51,275 bases of DNA from an uncultured Bacillus sp. (GTDB lineage: Bacteria > Bacillota > Bacilli > Bacillales_B > DSM-18226): contig NZ_CAMLDX010000010.1 in the NCBI RefSeq assembly GCF_946478885.1, positions 1 through 51,275 on the forward strand, in the 5' to 3' direction. The position numbers were made by a program, and so were the translations under genes. The stretch's first letter is position 1; each line of letters begins with the position of its first letter. Below the pieces are notes generated by a model. It worked only from the letters and a program-made list of their open reading frames with translations. It did not search any database and was not told the DNA's origin. This document shows positions 26,063 to 36,984 of this stretch, piece by piece.

Positions 26063-26662
26063 ATGAATATGTATGAAATCATTCTAAATATGATCGACAA
26101 ACATGGTCCTGTTACCATTCCTAGCATCTGTATTGAAATCAACCAAAATCCTGAGTTTATACAGAAAAGGAAAAAGCCGGTGCAACCATCACAAATAAAA
26201 TCGGTGATCAACAGAAAACGAGATCTTTTTTTGCTGGAAAATGAGATTGTATCACTGCTCCCTAATAAAGAATTACTATCACTGACGTTTAATATGGCAG
26301 TCTGCAGGGGACCGTGGGTTCAAGTAAAGGTAGACTTTATCAAAAAGGTATTTACTTATTTCGAGTTAAATTTTGAGTCTGAAAGAACTGCAAAAACTTC
26401 TATTGCTTCCAATCCTAAGATGTATGATATAATAGAGACGGGAAACATCGATGATTTTAAACAAGAGTTGTATCGCTTAAAGATCTGGAACTGGAATTCC
26501 AACTATGAACAAAGCGGTATCATATTAGATGGAGTTAATTGGTCTCTTCGTTTAGAAACAAAGGCTGCAGTATATAAGAGTGAAGGATATCAATGTTTTC
26601 CAAAAAATTGGTTTAGATTTTGCCACTCGCTCAGCATGTATATCGGCAAAAAATTGATTTAA
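26063..26662 (+). CDS. Hypothetical protein, possible N-terminal winged helix
   Basis: A 199-residue protein I do not recognise. Residues 1-68 (MNMYEIILNMIDKHGPVTIP, then an Asn/Gln-rich turn, then SQIKSVINRKRDLFLLENEI) have the layout of HARE-HTH-like winged helices: a helix, the phrase 'hGPVTI', a recognition-like helix and a short beta wing. The C-terminal part has several Trp/Tyr motifs, including WNWNSNYEQSG and GVNWSLRLETKAAVYKSEGYQ, which do not suggest an enzyme. The ATG at 26063 follows CCGGGGGAATT about 7 nt upstream. A DNA-associated role is inference only. Confidence 0.65.
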   Translation: MNMYEIILNMIDKHGPVTIPSICIEINQNPEFIQKRKKPVQPSQIKSVINRKRDLFLLENEIVSLLPNKELLSLTFNMAVCRGPWVQVKVDFIKKVFTYFELNFESERTAKTSIASNPKMYDIIETGNIDDFKQELYRLKIWNWNSNYEQSGIILDGVNWSLRLETKAAVYKSEGYQCFPKNWFRFCHSLSMYIGKKLI

Positions 26663-26748
26663 TAGATGATTCACTATTCATGCAGAGGGATATTAGACAA
26701 AGCTAATATCTCTTTTATTTTCGTCGTAGACATTTTGGAGGATTTACC

Positions 26749-27843
26749 TTGAAGGAAATAACGGTTGAACAATTATTACAATTGGATAAAGCGGTACCGG
26801 TTGACGTAAGATCACCTGGTGAATTTGAAGAAAGCTGTATACCGGGAGCAGTAAATATTCCGCTTTTCTCAAATGAGGAAAGAAAAGAAGTAGGTACACT
26901 ATATAAGCAAAAAGGTTCAGCTGAAGCCAAATGGAAGGCGATGGAGATTGTTTCACCTAAATTGCCTGTCTTATTAAGTGCGATCAGGGATTTACGAAAT
27001 AATGGAAAACAGCCGGTTGTTTATTGTTGGAGAGGAGGAATGCGAAGCGGTTCCGTGGCTATCTTCCTTGAATTTTCCGGAGTAGAATCCGTGCGATTAA
27101 TCGGGGGGTACCGCGCTTATCGCAATTATATTCTTGAGCAGATCCCATTGCATATCCCCAAACAGGCAGTTGTATTGCATGGTTTGACTGGAACCGGAAA
27201 AACGGAACTATTAAAAATACTCGAGGCCAAAGGGTATCCGGTCTTAGATCTGGAGGAAATGGCCGCACATCGAGGCTCGTTATTTGGTTCTATCGGATTT
27301 GCGAAAGACGGGCATAATCAAAAAACATTTGATAGCCTTTTGTTTGAAGGATTAAGGAAGATAAAGGATTCCCATTATTTTATCGTTGAGGCGGAAAGCC
27401 AGCGGATAGGAAAAGCAGGCCAGCCCGACGAACTGTATCAAAGAAAGTTGGAAGGATACAATCTCTTACTTGAGGCTTCACTCGAGACACGGGTAATGCG
27501 CTTATATAATGAGTATGTTTGTCCCAATTTTCATTTTGATTGGTTTCACAATGTTATCTCAGAGAAACTTCAATTGTTAAGGAAACGATTTAAAAACAAT
27601 GTACTTCATGATCAAATGATGGAATTCGCCGGACAAAAACAGTATGAACAGGTGATTCGGATATTGCTTGAATACTATTATGATCCACGATACACGTTTA
27701 AACAGCTTGAATACAAGAATGAATTTGTTACTATCGATGCGAATCATCTTGAGCAAGCCGCTAAGGAAATTGAAGGATTTTTGCAGAAAAAAGGCTTATT
27801 CAAAGCATCCAGTCTTCACAATAAAAAAAGTAGCCCGATGTAA
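26749..27843 (+). CDS. mnmH: tRNA 2-selenouridine synthase
   Basis: Uses selenophosphate to convert 2-thiouridine at tRNA wobble position 34 to 2-selenouridine, via a geranylated intermediate (family knowledge; older name SelU/YbbB). It is 364 residues. The rhodanese domain (1-128) has active-site Cys93 in VYCWRGGMRSG. The P-loop domain has Walker A GLTGTGKT (145-152). Family segments include GGYRAYR and LFGSIGF. The TTG start at 26749 has GGAGG 8 nt upstream. No selD selenophosphate synthetase is in the window, so the selenium source cannot be judged here. Confidence 0.93.
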   Translation: MKEITVEQLLQLDKAVPVDVRSPGEFEESCIPGAVNIPLFSNEERKEVGTLYKQKGSAEAKWKAMEIVSPKLPVLLSAIRDLRNNGKQPVVYCWRGGMRSGSVAIFLEFSGVESVRLIGGYRAYRNYILEQIPLHIPKQAVVLHGLTGTGKTELLKILEAKGYPVLDLEEMAAHRGSLFGSIGFAKDGHNQKTFDSLLFEGLRKIKDSHYFIVEAESQRIGKAGQPDELYQRKLEGYNLLLEASLETRVMRLYNEYVCPNFHFDWFHNVISEKLQLLRKRFKNNVLHDQMMEFAGQKQYEQVIRILLEYYYDPRYTFKQLEYKNEFVTIDANHLEQAAKEIEGFLQKKGLFKASSLHNKKSSPM

Positions 27844-27857
27844 TTCGGGCTACTTTT
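27826..27857. terminator. Bidirectional terminator between mnmH and metH
   Basis: AAAAGTAGCCCGA (27826-27838) pairs perfectly with TCGGGCTACTTTT (27845-27857). A T run on each strand lets it serve both convergent genes. Confidence 0.92.
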
Positions 27858-27878
27858 CCTTGTCATAACGGGTTTCCG

Positions 27879-30800
27879 TCATTTTAATACATTAAAATAT
27901 CTTGCTTCAGGATGGGCAAATACAATAGCGGTTACGCTTGCCTCAGGCTCCATCATAAATCCTTCTGTTAATTCAATACCGATTTCCTCTGGCTTCATCA
28001 GTCTAAACAATTTCGTTTGATCTTCCAGGTCAGGACATGCAGGGTAACCGAAAGAATAACGCTGTCCTTGATACTTTGCTGCAAAGCGGTCCTTCATCGT
28101 AAAGTTTACGGGATCAGGGAAGCCCCAGCGATCACGGACTTGACGATGGATTAATTCTGCTAATCCCTCAGCGGTTTCCAGTGCGAGTGCTTGTAATGCA
28201 TGATTTTCTAAGAAACTGCCTTCCTCTTTTAATTGAGTGGCAATTTCTCTTATACCTCTTCCTGCGGTGACGGCAAAAAGGGCAACATAATCCATTTCTT
28301 TGCTGTCCACTGTTTTTAAATAATCGGCTAAACAAAGATATGGCTCTGATTCTTGTCTTGGAAATTCAAATGTTTCAATAATTTTTCCTGTATGGTCTGG
28401 GTCATAAATGTATATGCGGTTGCCATCCGCTTGCGCAGGGAAGAATTGATAAACAGCTGCCGGATTGATCCATCCATTTCTTTTTGATCCCTGAATTAAG
28501 TTATTGACCATGTCATTTAACTTGATCGCTTTTTCATCGCCTTCTAATAAAAGCTTTTCCAGTTTGCCCTTCAATCCGAGATGATGCCCGATTAATGTTT
28601 GTTTATTAATGTAAGGCTCGACATGTGAAAAGGAATAGGATTTAATTAAATGTCGTTTCGTATCCTGCGGAACACAAACAGGAGCATTCGATACGGCCTT
28701 TTTTCGTTCGGCAATTTGGGCAAAATGATTCTTTCTTTCAAAGAGAGGCAGAGGTGCGGCCATTTCTTTTGCTTTTTTCTCTTGCCATAATTTTTCAAAC
28801 TCGGCAGGATCCTGTACTTGATTAGCCAGTGATAAACCATTCATTGCATCTTTTGCATATAAGACTATTCCATCGTATTCCTTGGCAATTTTCGTGTCGG
28901 TGAATTTACGTGAAAGGGCAGCACCGCCGACCAGTATTGGGATATTAATGCCTGCTTGCTTCATATCATGTGCTGTTACCACCATTTGCTGTGCTGATTT
29001 AACAAGTAAGCCCGATAAGCCGACCATGTCAGGTTTCTCTCTTTTGACGGTTTCAACTAATTCAGCAGGGGCTACTTTAATACCAAGATCAATGACATCG
29101 TATCCATTGTTGCTCAAGATGATATCAACAAGATTTTTCCCTATATCATGCACATCACCTTTTACTGTTGCGAGGACAATTCTTCCCTTTGCTGCAGATG
29201 AATCGCCTTTTTCCATAAATGGCTCTAAATGCGCAACAGCAGCCTTCATGACTTCAGCGCTTTGCAGAACTTCAGCAACAATCAACTGGTTATCATTAAA
29301 TAGGCGTCCGACTTCCTTCATCCCATTCATTAATGGTCCGTTGATAATATCAAGTGGTGCAGGGAATTTTTGCAGAGCGGCATCCAAGTCTTGAATCAAT
29401 CCCTCTTTCGTGCCCTCCACTACATAGTAGGCAAGACGCTCCTCAAGTGACATTTCAGGGATATTGCTTTTTGTTTCTTTTTTCTTATCACGATAAAAAT
29501 CAGTGAAAACAGCCAATGCTTCATCAGTGGTTTCAAAAAGCAATTTTTCAGCCATGGCTACCTCTTCCTCTGTGATGGAAGCAAAACGTTCGAGTTTTTC
29601 TGTATTTACAATCGCATAGTCAAGTCCGGCCAGTGTGCAATGATATAAAAATACAGAATTTAATATTTCACGACCGACAGGAGGGAGTCCGAATGATACA
29701 TTACTTACACCTAGTATGGTTTGTACTTGAGGGAATTTTTCCTTGATTAATCGAATTCCTTCAACTGTGGCTTTAGCTGAACCGATATATTGTTCGTCAC
29801 CTGTTCCGACAGGAAAGACAAGAGGGTCGAAAATGATATCCTGCGGCTGAATTCCGTATTGATTCACAAGCAGTTCATAAGATCTTTCGGCAATCTCGAG
29901 TTTCTTCTCAGCCGTAACTCCCATTCCCTGTTCATCGATTGTACCAACCACAACAGCAGCACCAAATTTCTGAATTAGAAGGCTTATGGTTCGAAAGCGT
30001 TCTTCTCCATCTTCAAGATTAATCGAATTGATAATGGCCTTTCCTTGTGAATAGGAAAGAGCCTTTTCGATGACTTTATCATCCGTAGAATCGATAACCA
30101 ATGGAACTTTTATTTTCTTCACGACTTCCCTGATGAAATTCTCCATATCTGTCATTTCATCTCGATCCGGATCGGCTAGACAAATATCGATGACATGGGC
30201 ACCTTTTCTCACTTGAGCTCTGGCAATTTCAGCTGCCTCTTCGAACTTGCCTTCTGCAATCAGTCGTTTAAATTTACGGGAACCGATGACATTTGTCCTT
30301 TCTCCAACCATAATCGGACGAAGTTGAGGGTCGTCGTAAATAAATGGTTCAATTCCTGAAACCATATGATGATGTATGGTGCTTTTTTGTCTTGGATGAA
30401 AGTTTTTCATTGATTCGGCAATAGCCTGAATATGATCAGGAGTTGTCCCGCAACAGCCGCCGACTATGTTCAGCCATCCTTCTTGGGCAAATCCTGCAAG
30501 TTTTTGCGCCAATGAATCAGGAGTTTCATGATAGTTCCCTTCTTCATCTGGAAGTCCAGCATTGGGATAGCAACTGACTGCGGTTCCAGCAAGGTCAGAC
30601 AGGGAACGAATATGATCCTGCATAAATTCAGGTCCGGTTGCACAATTTAACCCAACGGCGATTGGATGCATATGTTCGACAGAAATATAGAAAGCTTCAA
30701 TTGATTGACCGGCTAATGTTGTTCCCATTGGTTCAATGGTTCCGGATATCATTAACGGGAGGGTAACTCCGGTTTTTTCAAATGCCTGGCGAATGCCAGC

Positions 30801-31322
30801 ATATCCTGCCTTCACATTTAATAAGTCCTGGCTTGTCTCTAATAAAAGGAGATCAACACCGCCGTTGATCAGGCCTCGGGCTTGCTCTTCATATGAATTG
30901 ATGAGTTCTTCAAACGTTGTTCCACCAGTCACACTTAATGTTTTTGTAGTCGGTCCCATTGAGCCTGCGACGAAACGTGGCCAAGAAGAAGTGGAATACC
31001 GTTTGGCTGCTTTTTTAGCGATTTCGCTGGCAAGCTTATTTATTTCATATGCTTTATATCCAAGATCATATTCGTCAAGTACGATTTTTGTAGCTCCGAA
31101 GGTATTGGTTTCAATAATATCTGCTCCGGCTTCTAAGTATTGTTCATGAATGGATTCGATGACATCAGGACGAGTAATATTTAAAATTTCATTACAACCT
31201 TCAAACTCTTCTCCGCCAAAATCATCTGCTGAGAGATTGGCTCTTTGAAGCATCGTACCCATGGCACCATCCATGATGAGAATTTTTTTATTGATTTGCT
31301 CTGCTATTGCTGCTGTTGACAC
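27879..31322 (-). CDS. metH: Cobalamin-dependent methionine synthase
   Basis: Methylates homocysteine to methionine using methyl-cobalamin and 5-methyl-THF. It is 1147 residues with all modules. The homocysteine-binding barrel (about 1-310) has zinc Cys pair [10 protein letters not shown]. The pterin-binding domain (about 335-600) starts [16 protein letters not shown]. The cap domain and cobalamin domain carry GDVHDIGKN with the lower-axial His. The SAM-binding reactivation domain (about 890-1147) has RGIREIA and [15 protein letters not shown]. The GTG at 31322 is preferred over an ATG at 31364 because AGGAGGA lies 6 nt upstream. It overlaps the upstream yitJ gene by 35 bp and is last in an S-box operon. 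Confidence 0.95.
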   Translation of the reverse strand: MSTAAIAEQINKKILIMDGAMGTMLQRANLSADDFGGEEFEGCNEILNITRPDVIESIHEQYLEAGADIIETNTFGATKIVLDEYDLGYKAYEINKLASEIAKKAAKRYSTSSWPRFVAGSMGPTTKTLSVTGGTTFEELINSYEEQARGLINGGVDLLLLETSQDLLNVKAGYAGIRQAFEKTGVTLPLMISGTIEPMGTTLAGQSIEAFYISVEHMHPIAVGLNCATGPEFMQDHIRSLSDLAGTAVSCYPNAGLPDEEGNYHETPDSLAQKLAGFAQEGWLNIVGGCCGTTPDHIQAIAESMKNFHPRQKSTIHHHMVSGIEPFIYDDPQLRPIMVGERTNVIGSRKFKRLIAEGKFEEAAEIARAQVRKGAHVIDICLADPDRDEMTDMENFIREVVKKIKVPLVIDSTDDKVIEKALSYSQGKAIINSINLEDGEERFRTISLLIQKFGAAVVVGTIDEQGMGVTAEKKLEIAERSYELLVNQYGIQPQDIIFDPLVFPVGTGDEQYIGSAKATVEGIRLIKEKFPQVQTILGVSNVSFGLPPVGREILNSVFLYHCTLAGLDYAIVNTEKLERFASITEEEVAMAEKLLFETTDEALAVFTDFYRDKKKETKSNIPEMSLEERLAYYVVEGTKEGLIQDLDAALQKFPAPLDIINGPLMNGMKEVGRLFNDNQLIVAEVLQSAEVMKAAVAHLEPFMEKGDSSAAKGRIVLATVKGDVHDIGKNLVDIILSNNGYDVIDLGIKVAPAELVETVKREKPDMVGLSGLLVKSAQQMVVTAHDMKQAGINIPILVGGAALSRKFTDTKIAKEYDGIVLYAKDAMNGLSLANQVQDPAEFEKLWQEKKAKEMAAPLPLFERKNHFAQIAERKKAVSNAPVCVPQDTKRHLIKSYSFSHVEPYINKQTLIGHHLGLKGKLEKLLLEGDEKAIKLNDMVNNLIQGSKRNGWINPAAVYQFFPAQADGNRIYIYDPDHTGKIIETFEFPRQESEPYLCLADYLKTVDSKEMDYVALFAVTAGRGIREIATQLKEEGSFLENHALQALALETAEGLAELIHRQVRDRWGFPDPVNFTMKDRFAAKYQGQRYSFGYPACPDLEDQTKLFRLMKPEEIGIELTEGFMMEPEASVTAIVFAHPEARYFNVLK

Positions 31323-33165
31323 GATGGGTCCTCCTAACTCTCTCTGCTGTTTTCTCTTGTGCATAAATGGATAATTCCACGCTCATTTCATATCGCATGA
31401 AAGGGGTGATTAAATAGATACCATTAAATAATTCGGCTGCTGTATCTATTAATGATTTTGTAATGTTCATCCCTTCACGGGCAGCTTTCATAGGGTCATC
31501 TTTTAAGGCTGCAAGTGATTCGCGGATAGAATCTTCTATCTTAATGCCTGGTACTTCATTATGCAGGAACTCAGCATTTTTGCTGCTTGTGAGCGGCATG
31601 AGACCGATATATACCGGGGTATCCAGATGTTTAGTTTCTTCATAGATGCTTCTAATCTTTTCCTCGGAATAGACCGGTTGTGTAATAAAATAGTCAGCTC
31701 CATAAGCTATTTTTTTCTCCATTCGTTTAACAGCTTTGTCAATTTGTCTGACATTTGGATTGAATGCGGCCGCAACAGAAAAGGCCGTTTTTTGACCTAG
31801 ATCCTTCCCAGAGTATGATTGACCGTTATTGAGCATTTTGATCATTTGAATCAGTTCAAAGGATGAAATATCATATACCGAGGATGCACCAGGGAAATCA
31901 CCGACACGTGCGGGATCACCAGTAATGGCCAATAAATCGTTCAATCCTAGCGTATGAAGTCCCAAAAGATGGGATTGAAGGCCAATGATATTGTGGTCCC
32001 GGCAGGTAAGATGTATTAAAGGACGCATCTTCATCTTTGCTTTTACCAAATATCCTAAAGCGGAATTCGAAACTCTTGGAGAGGCAAGAGAATTGTCAGC
32101 CATTGTTACAGCATCTATTCCTGTAGATTTTAATGCCTTAACCCCTTCAAAAAATTTGGTAGTATCTAATTTTTTTGGTGGATCTAATTCAACAATAACG
32201 GAAGGGTGCTCTTTCACAATTTCTTGAAGCGGGGGATACTCCCGTTTGAATTCTTTGATTTCCACTATCGTTTTTTGTTCTTTGACAGTAATTGTTTTAT
32301 CTTGTACAGGTACGGCACCCTTTAATTCTGAGGCAAAGGCACGAATATGTTCTGGCGTAGTACCACAACACCCACCAAGCAGCCGAACACCCTGCTGACG
32401 AAATGCCTGAGCTGATTTCCGAAAATACTCCGCGTCTCCTTCATACTGGATAATCCCGTCCATATATGCAGGCAGACCGGCATTTGGATAGGCTGACAAA
32501 TAGGCCTTCTTTGGAATGGGTATTTGTTCTAAGGCTAACAGCATGTGGTGCGGACCCAGACGGCAGTTTAACCCAACGACATCAGCCCCGATATCTTCAA
32601 GACGATTTAAAGCCTCGGCAACCGGAGTCTGATCCTGAAGAAAACCTGTTTCCTGAAGGGATACTTGCGCAATAATTGGAAGATTTGTTTCTTTTCGGGC
32701 AATGGCTAGTACAGTTTCTAACTCTTCTAAATCGTAGTAGGTCTCAAGCAGTAATCCATCTACATTTTCTAATAACAGACAATATAATTGCTCTCGAAAA
32801 CTTCGTTTAATTTCTTCTAGGGAAATAGATTGCGGTTTAACTCCGCGGTTTCCGCCCATGCTCCCTAGGACATAGCCGGATATTTTAGTAGCTTGTTTTG
32901 CGAGCTTGACTGCAGCGGTATTGATCTCTTTAACAGAGTCTTCCAATCCATAGCGTGAAAGCTTTAAATAGTTGGCCGCATAAGTATTTGTCTGAATGAT
33001 GTCGGCACCGGCATATAAGTATGCTTTATGAATACCTGCTATTTGCTCAGGATGGGTAAGATTTAACTGCTCATAGCATGTATCCTTACCGTAAGAATAT
33101 AAAAGGGTACCCATTGCTCCATCAGCAATGAGGATTTCGTTTTTCATTCGTTCTAAAAAATTCAT
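31288..33165 (-). CDS. yitJ: Bifunctional homocysteine S-methyltransferase / methylenetetrahydrofolate reductase (YitJ-like)
   Basis: A 625-residue two-domain protein. The N-terminal domain (about 1-300) is a homocysteine S-methyltransferase barrel starting [14 protein letters not shown] and ending with the zinc-binding [14 protein letters not shown]. The C-terminal domain (about 330-610) is a MetF-type reductase with [37 protein letters not shown] and YFITQPVY. In B. subtilis YitJ has this arrangement. It supplies 5-methyl-THF for MetH, encoded next and overlapping. The start ATG at 33165 has GAGGTCG upstream; the metC stop lies 1 bp before it. Confidence 0.93.
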   Translation of the reverse strand: MNFLERMKNEILIADGAMGTLLYSYGKDTCYEQLNLTHPEQIAGIHKAYLYAGADIIQTNTYAANYLKLSRYGLEDSVKEINTAAVKLAKQATKISGYVLGSMGGNRGVKPQSISLEEIKRSFREQLYCLLLENVDGLLLETYYDLEELETVLAIARKETNLPIIAQVSLQETGFLQDQTPVAEALNRLEDIGADVVGLNCRLGPHHMLLALEQIPIPKKAYLSAYPNAGLPAYMDGIIQYEGDAEYFRKSAQAFRQQGVRLLGGCCGTTPEHIRAFASELKGAVPVQDKTITVKEQKTIVEIKEFKREYPPLQEIVKEHPSVIVELDPPKKLDTTKFFEGVKALKSTGIDAVTMADNSLASPRVSNSALGYLVKAKMKMRPLIHLTCRDHNIIGLQSHLLGLHTLGLNDLLAITGDPARVGDFPGASSVYDISSFELIQMIKMLNNGQSYSGKDLGQKTAFSVAAAFNPNVRQIDKAVKRMEKKIAYGADYFITQPVYSEEKIRSIYEETKHLDTPVYIGLMPLTSSKNAEFLHNEVPGIKIEDSIRESLAALKDDPMKAAREGMNITKSLIDTAAELFNGIYLITPFMRYEMSVELSIYAQEKTAERVRRTHRVNSSNSRANQ

Positions 33166-33166
33166 T

Positions 33167-34351
33167 CTATCGACCTCGATCATAAATTAAGTTTGATCGC
33201 TTGGCCTCATCAAGGGCATTAGAAAAATCCTGGATTAAATCTTCTGAATTTTCGAGCCCTACAGACAGACGCAAGAGACTGTTTGTAATTCCCCTTTGTT
33301 TCCGTTCGTTTTCTGGCATTGCAGCATGAGACATTTTTGCAGGATAGGAGAGAATCGATTCAACTGCTCCCAGACTTACGGCAAATACAGGGATTTTAAC
33401 GTTTTTTACAAATGAACGCATGATCTCTTCATTGAACAAATCAAATGAAAGAACAGCGCCGCCCGATTTGGCTTGTACCTTTTGGATCTGATATTGCGGA
33501 TGATCTTCCAGGCCAGGATAGTACACTTCATTGACCAGAGGATGCTTCCGGAAGAAGTTTGCAAGTTTCGTAGCCGATTGTATAGACTGTTCGAGCCGGA
33601 CATGAAGGGTTTTAATTCCTCGCATCACAAGCCATGCATCCTGAGGCCCTAAAACAGCGCCAAAGGAATTCTGCAAATAGTACAATCTTTGCGCCAATTC
33701 TGGATCTTTTACAACCGCTAGCCCTGCTACAACATCGCTGTGGCCGGATAAGAACTTGGTAGCACTATGCAATACAATATCTGCACCGAGTGTTAATGGC
33801 TTCTGATGAGCAGGGGTTAGAAATGTATTATCGACAAACGTCAAAGCATTGTGTTCTTTTGCAAGTTCGCAAATTTCCTTAATGTCGGTTACCTTTAGTA
33901 AAGGGTTAGATGGGGTCTCAACATAGAACAGTTTTGTATTTGGACGAATTGCAGCCTTTACCGCTTCAATATCCGTCATATCAACAAATGTATGGCTAAT
34001 TCCAAAGCGTGTCAAAATCTGCGACACCATTCGGAAGGTGCCTCCGTATACATCTTCAGTAATGACCACATGATCGTTTTGCGAAAGAAGCAGGAATGCG
34101 GTAGAAATGGCTGCCATTCCAGAAGAAAAAGCAAAGCCCCTTGTGCCTTCCTCTAATTCTGCAATTAGATCCTCCAACGCTTCTCTTGTTGGATTACCAC
34201 TTCGAGCGTAATCGTATCTTCCAAAAGTGTCAATATTAGATTGATGAAAAGTAGATGCATGTTGAATTGGTACACTCACTGCACCTGTTGTTGGATCTAA
34301 TTTATGTTGATTATGAAGCAAATGTGTTTGAAAAGTAAAAGAATTACTCAT
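33167..34351 (-). CDS. metC: Cystathionine beta-lyase
   Basis: A PLP enzyme that cleaves cystathionine to homocysteine; 394 residues, normal length. The PLP lysine lies in [14 protein letters not shown] (near 205), the phosphate-binding SSGMAAIS is near 77-84, and [16 protein letters not shown] (near 43-58) and [15 protein letters not shown] are family-conserved. The C-terminal [14 protein letters not shown] and [10 protein letters not shown] are typical. Beta-lyase rather than gamma-synthase is chosen from gene order (metI-metC as in B. subtilis). The start overlaps the metI end by 8 bp, giving tight coupling. Confidence 0.92.
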   Translation of the reverse strand: MSNSFTFQTHLLHNQHKLDPTTGAVSVPIQHASTFHQSNIDTFGRYDYARSGNPTREALEDLIAELEEGTRGFAFSSGMAAISTAFLLLSQNDHVVITEDVYGGTFRMVSQILTRFGISHTFVDMTDIEAVKAAIRPNTKLFYVETPSNPLLKVTDIKEICELAKEHNALTFVDNTFLTPAHQKPLTLGADIVLHSATKFLSGHSDVVAGLAVVKDPELAQRLYYLQNSFGAVLGPQDAWLVMRGIKTLHVRLEQSIQSATKLANFFRKHPLVNEVYYPGLEDHPQYQIQKVQAKSGGAVLSFDLFNEEIMRSFVKNVKIPVFAVSLGAVESILSYPAKMSHAAMPENERKQRGITNSLLRLSVGLENSEDLIQDFSNALDEAKRSNLIYDRGR

Positions 34352-35462
34352 GAATAACAGCCCCTTTTTGTGTTTTTTCTAGTGCTTGTGCTAGATCACT
34401 AATTAAATCTTCCACATCTTCAATTCCAACAGAGAAACGCAGTAACCTATTATCTACACCTGTTTCATTTCGCACTTCCTCTGGAATATCGGCATGTGTT
34501 TGGGTGGCAGGATACGTAATAAAGCTTTCGACTCCGCCTAGACTTTCAGCAAACGTGATTAATTGTAAATGCTGTAAGAATGGGTTTATCCAGGTTTCAT
34601 CTAAAATGCGAAATGAAATCATCCCGCCTCTGCCGGGATATAATACATCGGTGATTCCAGCATGATTTTGCAGAAATGGAACAATTTCCTTTGCATTTCG
34701 CTCATGACGTTCCATTCTTAAGGATAAGGTTTTCATGCCGCGTATTAAAAGCCATGAATCAAACGGGCTCAAAACGGCTCCAGCGGAATTTTGTAATCGG
34801 GCTAGTCTTTCACAGAGCTTTTCGCCTTTTGCGGCAATCAAACCTGCCAGAACATCATTATGACCTCCTAAATACTTTGTTGCACTGTGTACAACAATGT
34901 CTGCTCCAAGTCTAATCGGTTGCTGCAGAATGGGTGTATAGAAAGTATTATCAACAATCAGTAATAAGTTATGTTTCTTGGCAATGCGGGATATTTCCGC
35001 TATATCCGTTTCCTCCATCAGCGGATTTGTAGGTGTTTCAATAAAAATTGCCTTCGTTTGCGGGGTAATCTTTTGTTCGACATTTGCTGAATTCCTTGTA
35101 TTGGTGTAACGACATCGAAGTCCCCATTGTTGATAACCTTCTTCCAATAAACGGTACGTTCCGCCATACAAATCCTTTGAAACGATCCATTCATCACCGG
35201 ATTGGAATAAAGATACGATCGTAAATATTGCGGCCATTCCAGAACTAAAGGCAAAGCCTTGATCTCCGCCTTCTAAATCTGCAATCGTATCTTCTAATAT
35301 TTTTCGCGTTGGGTTGCTGGTACGTGTGTAATCATATCCGGTGGATTGCCCGATGCCTTTATGCCGATATGCGGTAGATAAGTAAATAGGGACATTGACA
35401 GTGCCGGTTAGTTCTTCACTTCGATTACCGATTTGGGCTAATTTAGTATTCATTTTCAACAT
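34344..35462 (-). CDS. metI: Cystathionine gamma-synthase / O-acetylhomoserine thiolyase (MetI)
   Basis: A 372-residue PLP-dependent Cys/Met metabolism enzyme that condenses an activated homoserine with cysteine. Its B. subtilis counterpart MetI also has thiolyase activity. PLP Lys is in VVHSATKYLGGHND and substrate residues lie in GYDYTRTSNPTRKILE. The C-terminal YPATQTHADIP and RFSVGIEDVEDLI are typical. The ATG at 35462 is chosen because AGGAG (35471-35475) is 8 nt upstream; the in-frame GTG and TTG above it overlap or abut the RBS. It is the first gene behind an S-box. Confidence 0.92.
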   Translation of the reverse strand: MLKMNTKLAQIGNRSEELTGTVNVPIYLSTAYRHKGIGQSTGYDYTRTSNPTRKILEDTIADLEGGDQGFAFSSGMAAIFTIVSLFQSGDEWIVSKDLYGGTYRLLEEGYQQWGLRCRYTNTRNSANVEQKITPQTKAIFIETPTNPLMEETDIAEISRIAKKHNLLLIVDNTFYTPILQQPIRLGADIVVHSATKYLGGHNDVLAGLIAAKGEKLCERLARLQNSAGAVLSPFDSWLLIRGMKTLSLRMERHERNAKEIVPFLQNHAGITDVLYPGRGGMISFRILDETWINPFLQHLQLITFAESLGGVESFITYPATQTHADIPEEVRNETGVDNRLLRFSVGIEDVEDLISDLAQALEKTQKGAVIHE

Positions 35463-35700
35463 ATTCAACACTCCTTTTAGAAAACGGTATTAAGGAACGA
35501 GTGCAGGCTAAATTCTGCATGGTTCCACGTCAATCGTTTGATTTAACTGAAGTTAACTTATCTTTCACAGTTGTATACTTGGAAAAAAGAATAATCTACA
35601 ATAAATATTTCTCATTTCTGCCAGTTTTGAAAAGGCTATTTTAAACAACGATAAATAATAGGACCGTTAAAAACCTAAATAGGATTTTAATTTCGTCATA

Positions 35701-35734
35701 AAAAAAAGTCTTCTCACAAGAAGAAGACTTTTCG
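35701..35734 (-). terminator. Expression-platform terminator of the S-box
   Basis: On the minus strand AGTCTTCT...AGAAGACT is followed by a T run (35707-35701). It lies between the aptamer and metI, so SAM binding should cause termination. Confidence 0.88.
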
Positions 35735-35756
35735 TTAAACAAATGAACGTTCTTCT

Positions 35757-35868
35757 TCTTATCTTTCAAGTCTCAAAACTTGATGGAATTAGCACCTTTT
35801 CAATGTACAAGACATTGATGGTTGCTGAGGTGTCAAAGGGCCATTCCCTCAACCTCTCTGGATAAGAA
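35757..35868 (-). ncRNA. SAM-I riboswitch (S-box)
   Basis: On the minus strand: CTTATCCAGAGAGGTTGAGG, GGAATGGCCCTTTGA, CACCTCAGCAACC, AAGGTGCTAATTCC and the closing GAAAGATAAG. These are the conserved S-box blocks, with P1 pairing CTTATC and GATAAG. It controls metI-metC-yitJ-metH. Confidence 0.95.
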
Positions 35869-35887
35869 ATGAATAATTATTGATTAA

Positions 35888-35916
35888 ACTTTACTACAAT
35901 AAAGTAAAAGTTTCAA
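35888..35916 (-). promoter_or_regulatory. Candidate promoter of the met operon
   Basis: On the minus strand TTGAAA (35916-35911) is followed after 17 nt by TAAAGT (35893-35888), placing a start just before the S-box. Confidence 0.45.
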
Positions 35917-36114
35917 TCGTTTTTTTATAAATGGGTCATATTTTTTGTCAAAAAGGGATGTAAGCGCTACCTTCGATAAAAACTCGTTGGACTTTCTCTT
36001 TTCTTCGCAGAATAAGTCAAAAAATGTTGGAATTAATTCAGAACATTCCCATCGTATTATCAGAACATTTACTTTATAATTTATTTATAGAAAACCCAAG
36101 GAGGAATAGCGTAC

Positions 36115-36339
36115 ATGCAAGAACATAGTCGTCATCGTCATCACCGTTATATCAGCTCTGAAGAAAATTTTGCCGATACAAAGGAAGATGTAATTGCGGT
36201 TCTTGTGAATAGGGGAGTTTTTCAAAAGTGGTCTGTTAACGGTCATATCGACTATCCGTTTGAGCCAAATATGATGAGTGAGAATTCTGTTTTGGAAGGA
36301 AAAACACAGCCATATATTCAATATAATGAAATATTATAA
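36115..36339 (+). CDS. Small hypothetical protein with His/Arg-rich N-terminus
   Basis: A 74-residue soluble protein beginning MQEHSRHRHHRYISSEENF, where five of the first 11 residues are His or Arg, followed by an acidic-neutral body with VIAVLVNRGVFQKWSVNGH. The His cluster could bind metal, but that is speculation. AAGGAGGA lies about 11 nt before the ATG. Just upstream, CAGAACATT occurs twice (near 36040 and 36060). A terminator follows at 36345. I do not recognise the family. Confidence 0.65.
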   Translation: MQEHSRHRHHRYISSEENFADTKEDVIAVLVNRGVFQKWSVNGHIDYPFEPNMMSENSVLEGKTQPYIQYNEIL

Positions 36340-36344
36340 ATGAA

Positions 36345-36368
36345 TCGGGATTAGCCCGATTATTTTTT
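36345..36368 (+). terminator. Terminator after the His-rich small gene
   Basis: AATCGGG pairs with CCCGATT around a short loop and is followed by ATTTTTTAG. Confidence 0.85.
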
Positions 36369-36382
36369 AGCTCAATAAATAA

Positions 36383-36420
36383 GAGGAGCATAGAGGCGAA
36401 TGTAAACGCCTCTGCTCCTC
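36383..36420 (-). terminator. Terminator of the Sda-like gene
   Basis: GAGGAGC-AGAGGCG pairs with CGCCTCT-AT-GCTCCTC on the minus strand, followed by TTATTTATTG. It is a long GC-rich stem directly after the stop codon. Confidence 0.75.
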
Positions 36421-36424
36421 CCGG

Positions 36425-36562
36425 TTACTCTTTAATTGGTTTCAATCCTCGTTTTTTTAATTCACCTTGCAGCAGTCTAATCCATTCTTTATCAACACCT
36501 GAACCCGACTTCAATGCATCACGATAGGAGACGACTAATTGTTCATTACTCATAATCTTCAT
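36425..36562 (-). CDS. Sda-like small protein (45 aa)
   Basis: A 45-residue protein beginning MKIMSNEQLVVSYRDALK and ending ELKKRGLKPIKE. The pattern S-x-E-x-L-x-x-S-Y-x-x-A, then an aromatic-I-x-L-L-x-x-E-L-K-x-R-x-L helix, resembles Sda, the helical-hairpin inhibitor of the sporulation kinases KinA/KinB. It is two residues longer in the turn than B. subtilis Sda. The ATG at 36562 has GGAGGT 8 nt upstream. No DnaA box is evident upstream, unlike B. subtilis sda. It could be a diverged Sda or another small two-helix family; the call rests on motif spacing alone. Confidence 0.55.
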   Translation of the reverse strand: MKIMSNEQLVVSYRDALKSGSGVDKEWIRLLQGELKKRGLKPIKE

Positions 36563-36744
36563 TGTGCATAACCTCCAAGGTAAAGGATAGAATATACTTT
36601 CAATTGTAAAGGTTTAAGAATTTTTTGTGAAGGAAAATTTAATTTTTTTTCAAAATTGTCAATAAATCAAATGAAATTGATGGTTGCTCTTGACAGGTGA
36701 AATTATATATACTAAAGAATAAATAGAAAAAGGGAGTTATATTC

Positions 36745-36948
36745 ATGATACATATAGACTGGCATGAAAGAAAAACGATCAAACAAGTAAAATGCGTACA
36801 TACTCAAGCAAAAAAGTACATTGTCAATAATGTTTTAACACCGGGAAAGTTGTATGATGTAAAAAATGAAACAGAAGAATTTTATTTTATTATTGACAAC
36901 TCAGGAAAAGTTGGGGGATTTTATAAAGATTATTTTATAGAGGAATAA
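36745..36948 (+). CDS. DUF6501-like small protein
   Basis: A 67-residue protein: WHERKTIKQVKCVHT, then a beta-rich LTPGKLYDVKNETEEFYFII and DNSGKVGGFYKDYF. The layout suggests a small SH3-like beta barrel. I associate it with a conserved Bacillaceae family (DUF6501) of unknown function; the name is from memory. The ATG follows AAGGGAG. A promoter-like TTGACA at 36690-36695 lies 17 nt before TAAAGA. It shares a bidirectional terminator with yidC. Confidence 0.7.
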   Translation: MIHIDWHERKTIKQVKCVHTQAKKYIVNNVLTPGKLYDVKNETEEFYFIIDNSGKVGGFYKDYFIEE

Positions 36949-36984
36949 AGATAAACCATAATAATATTATGTAAACTTTCTATT

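Noticed and set aside
28646..31149. Several long frames antisense to metH
   Set aside because: They are shadows of a well-conserved coding frame and lack RBSs.
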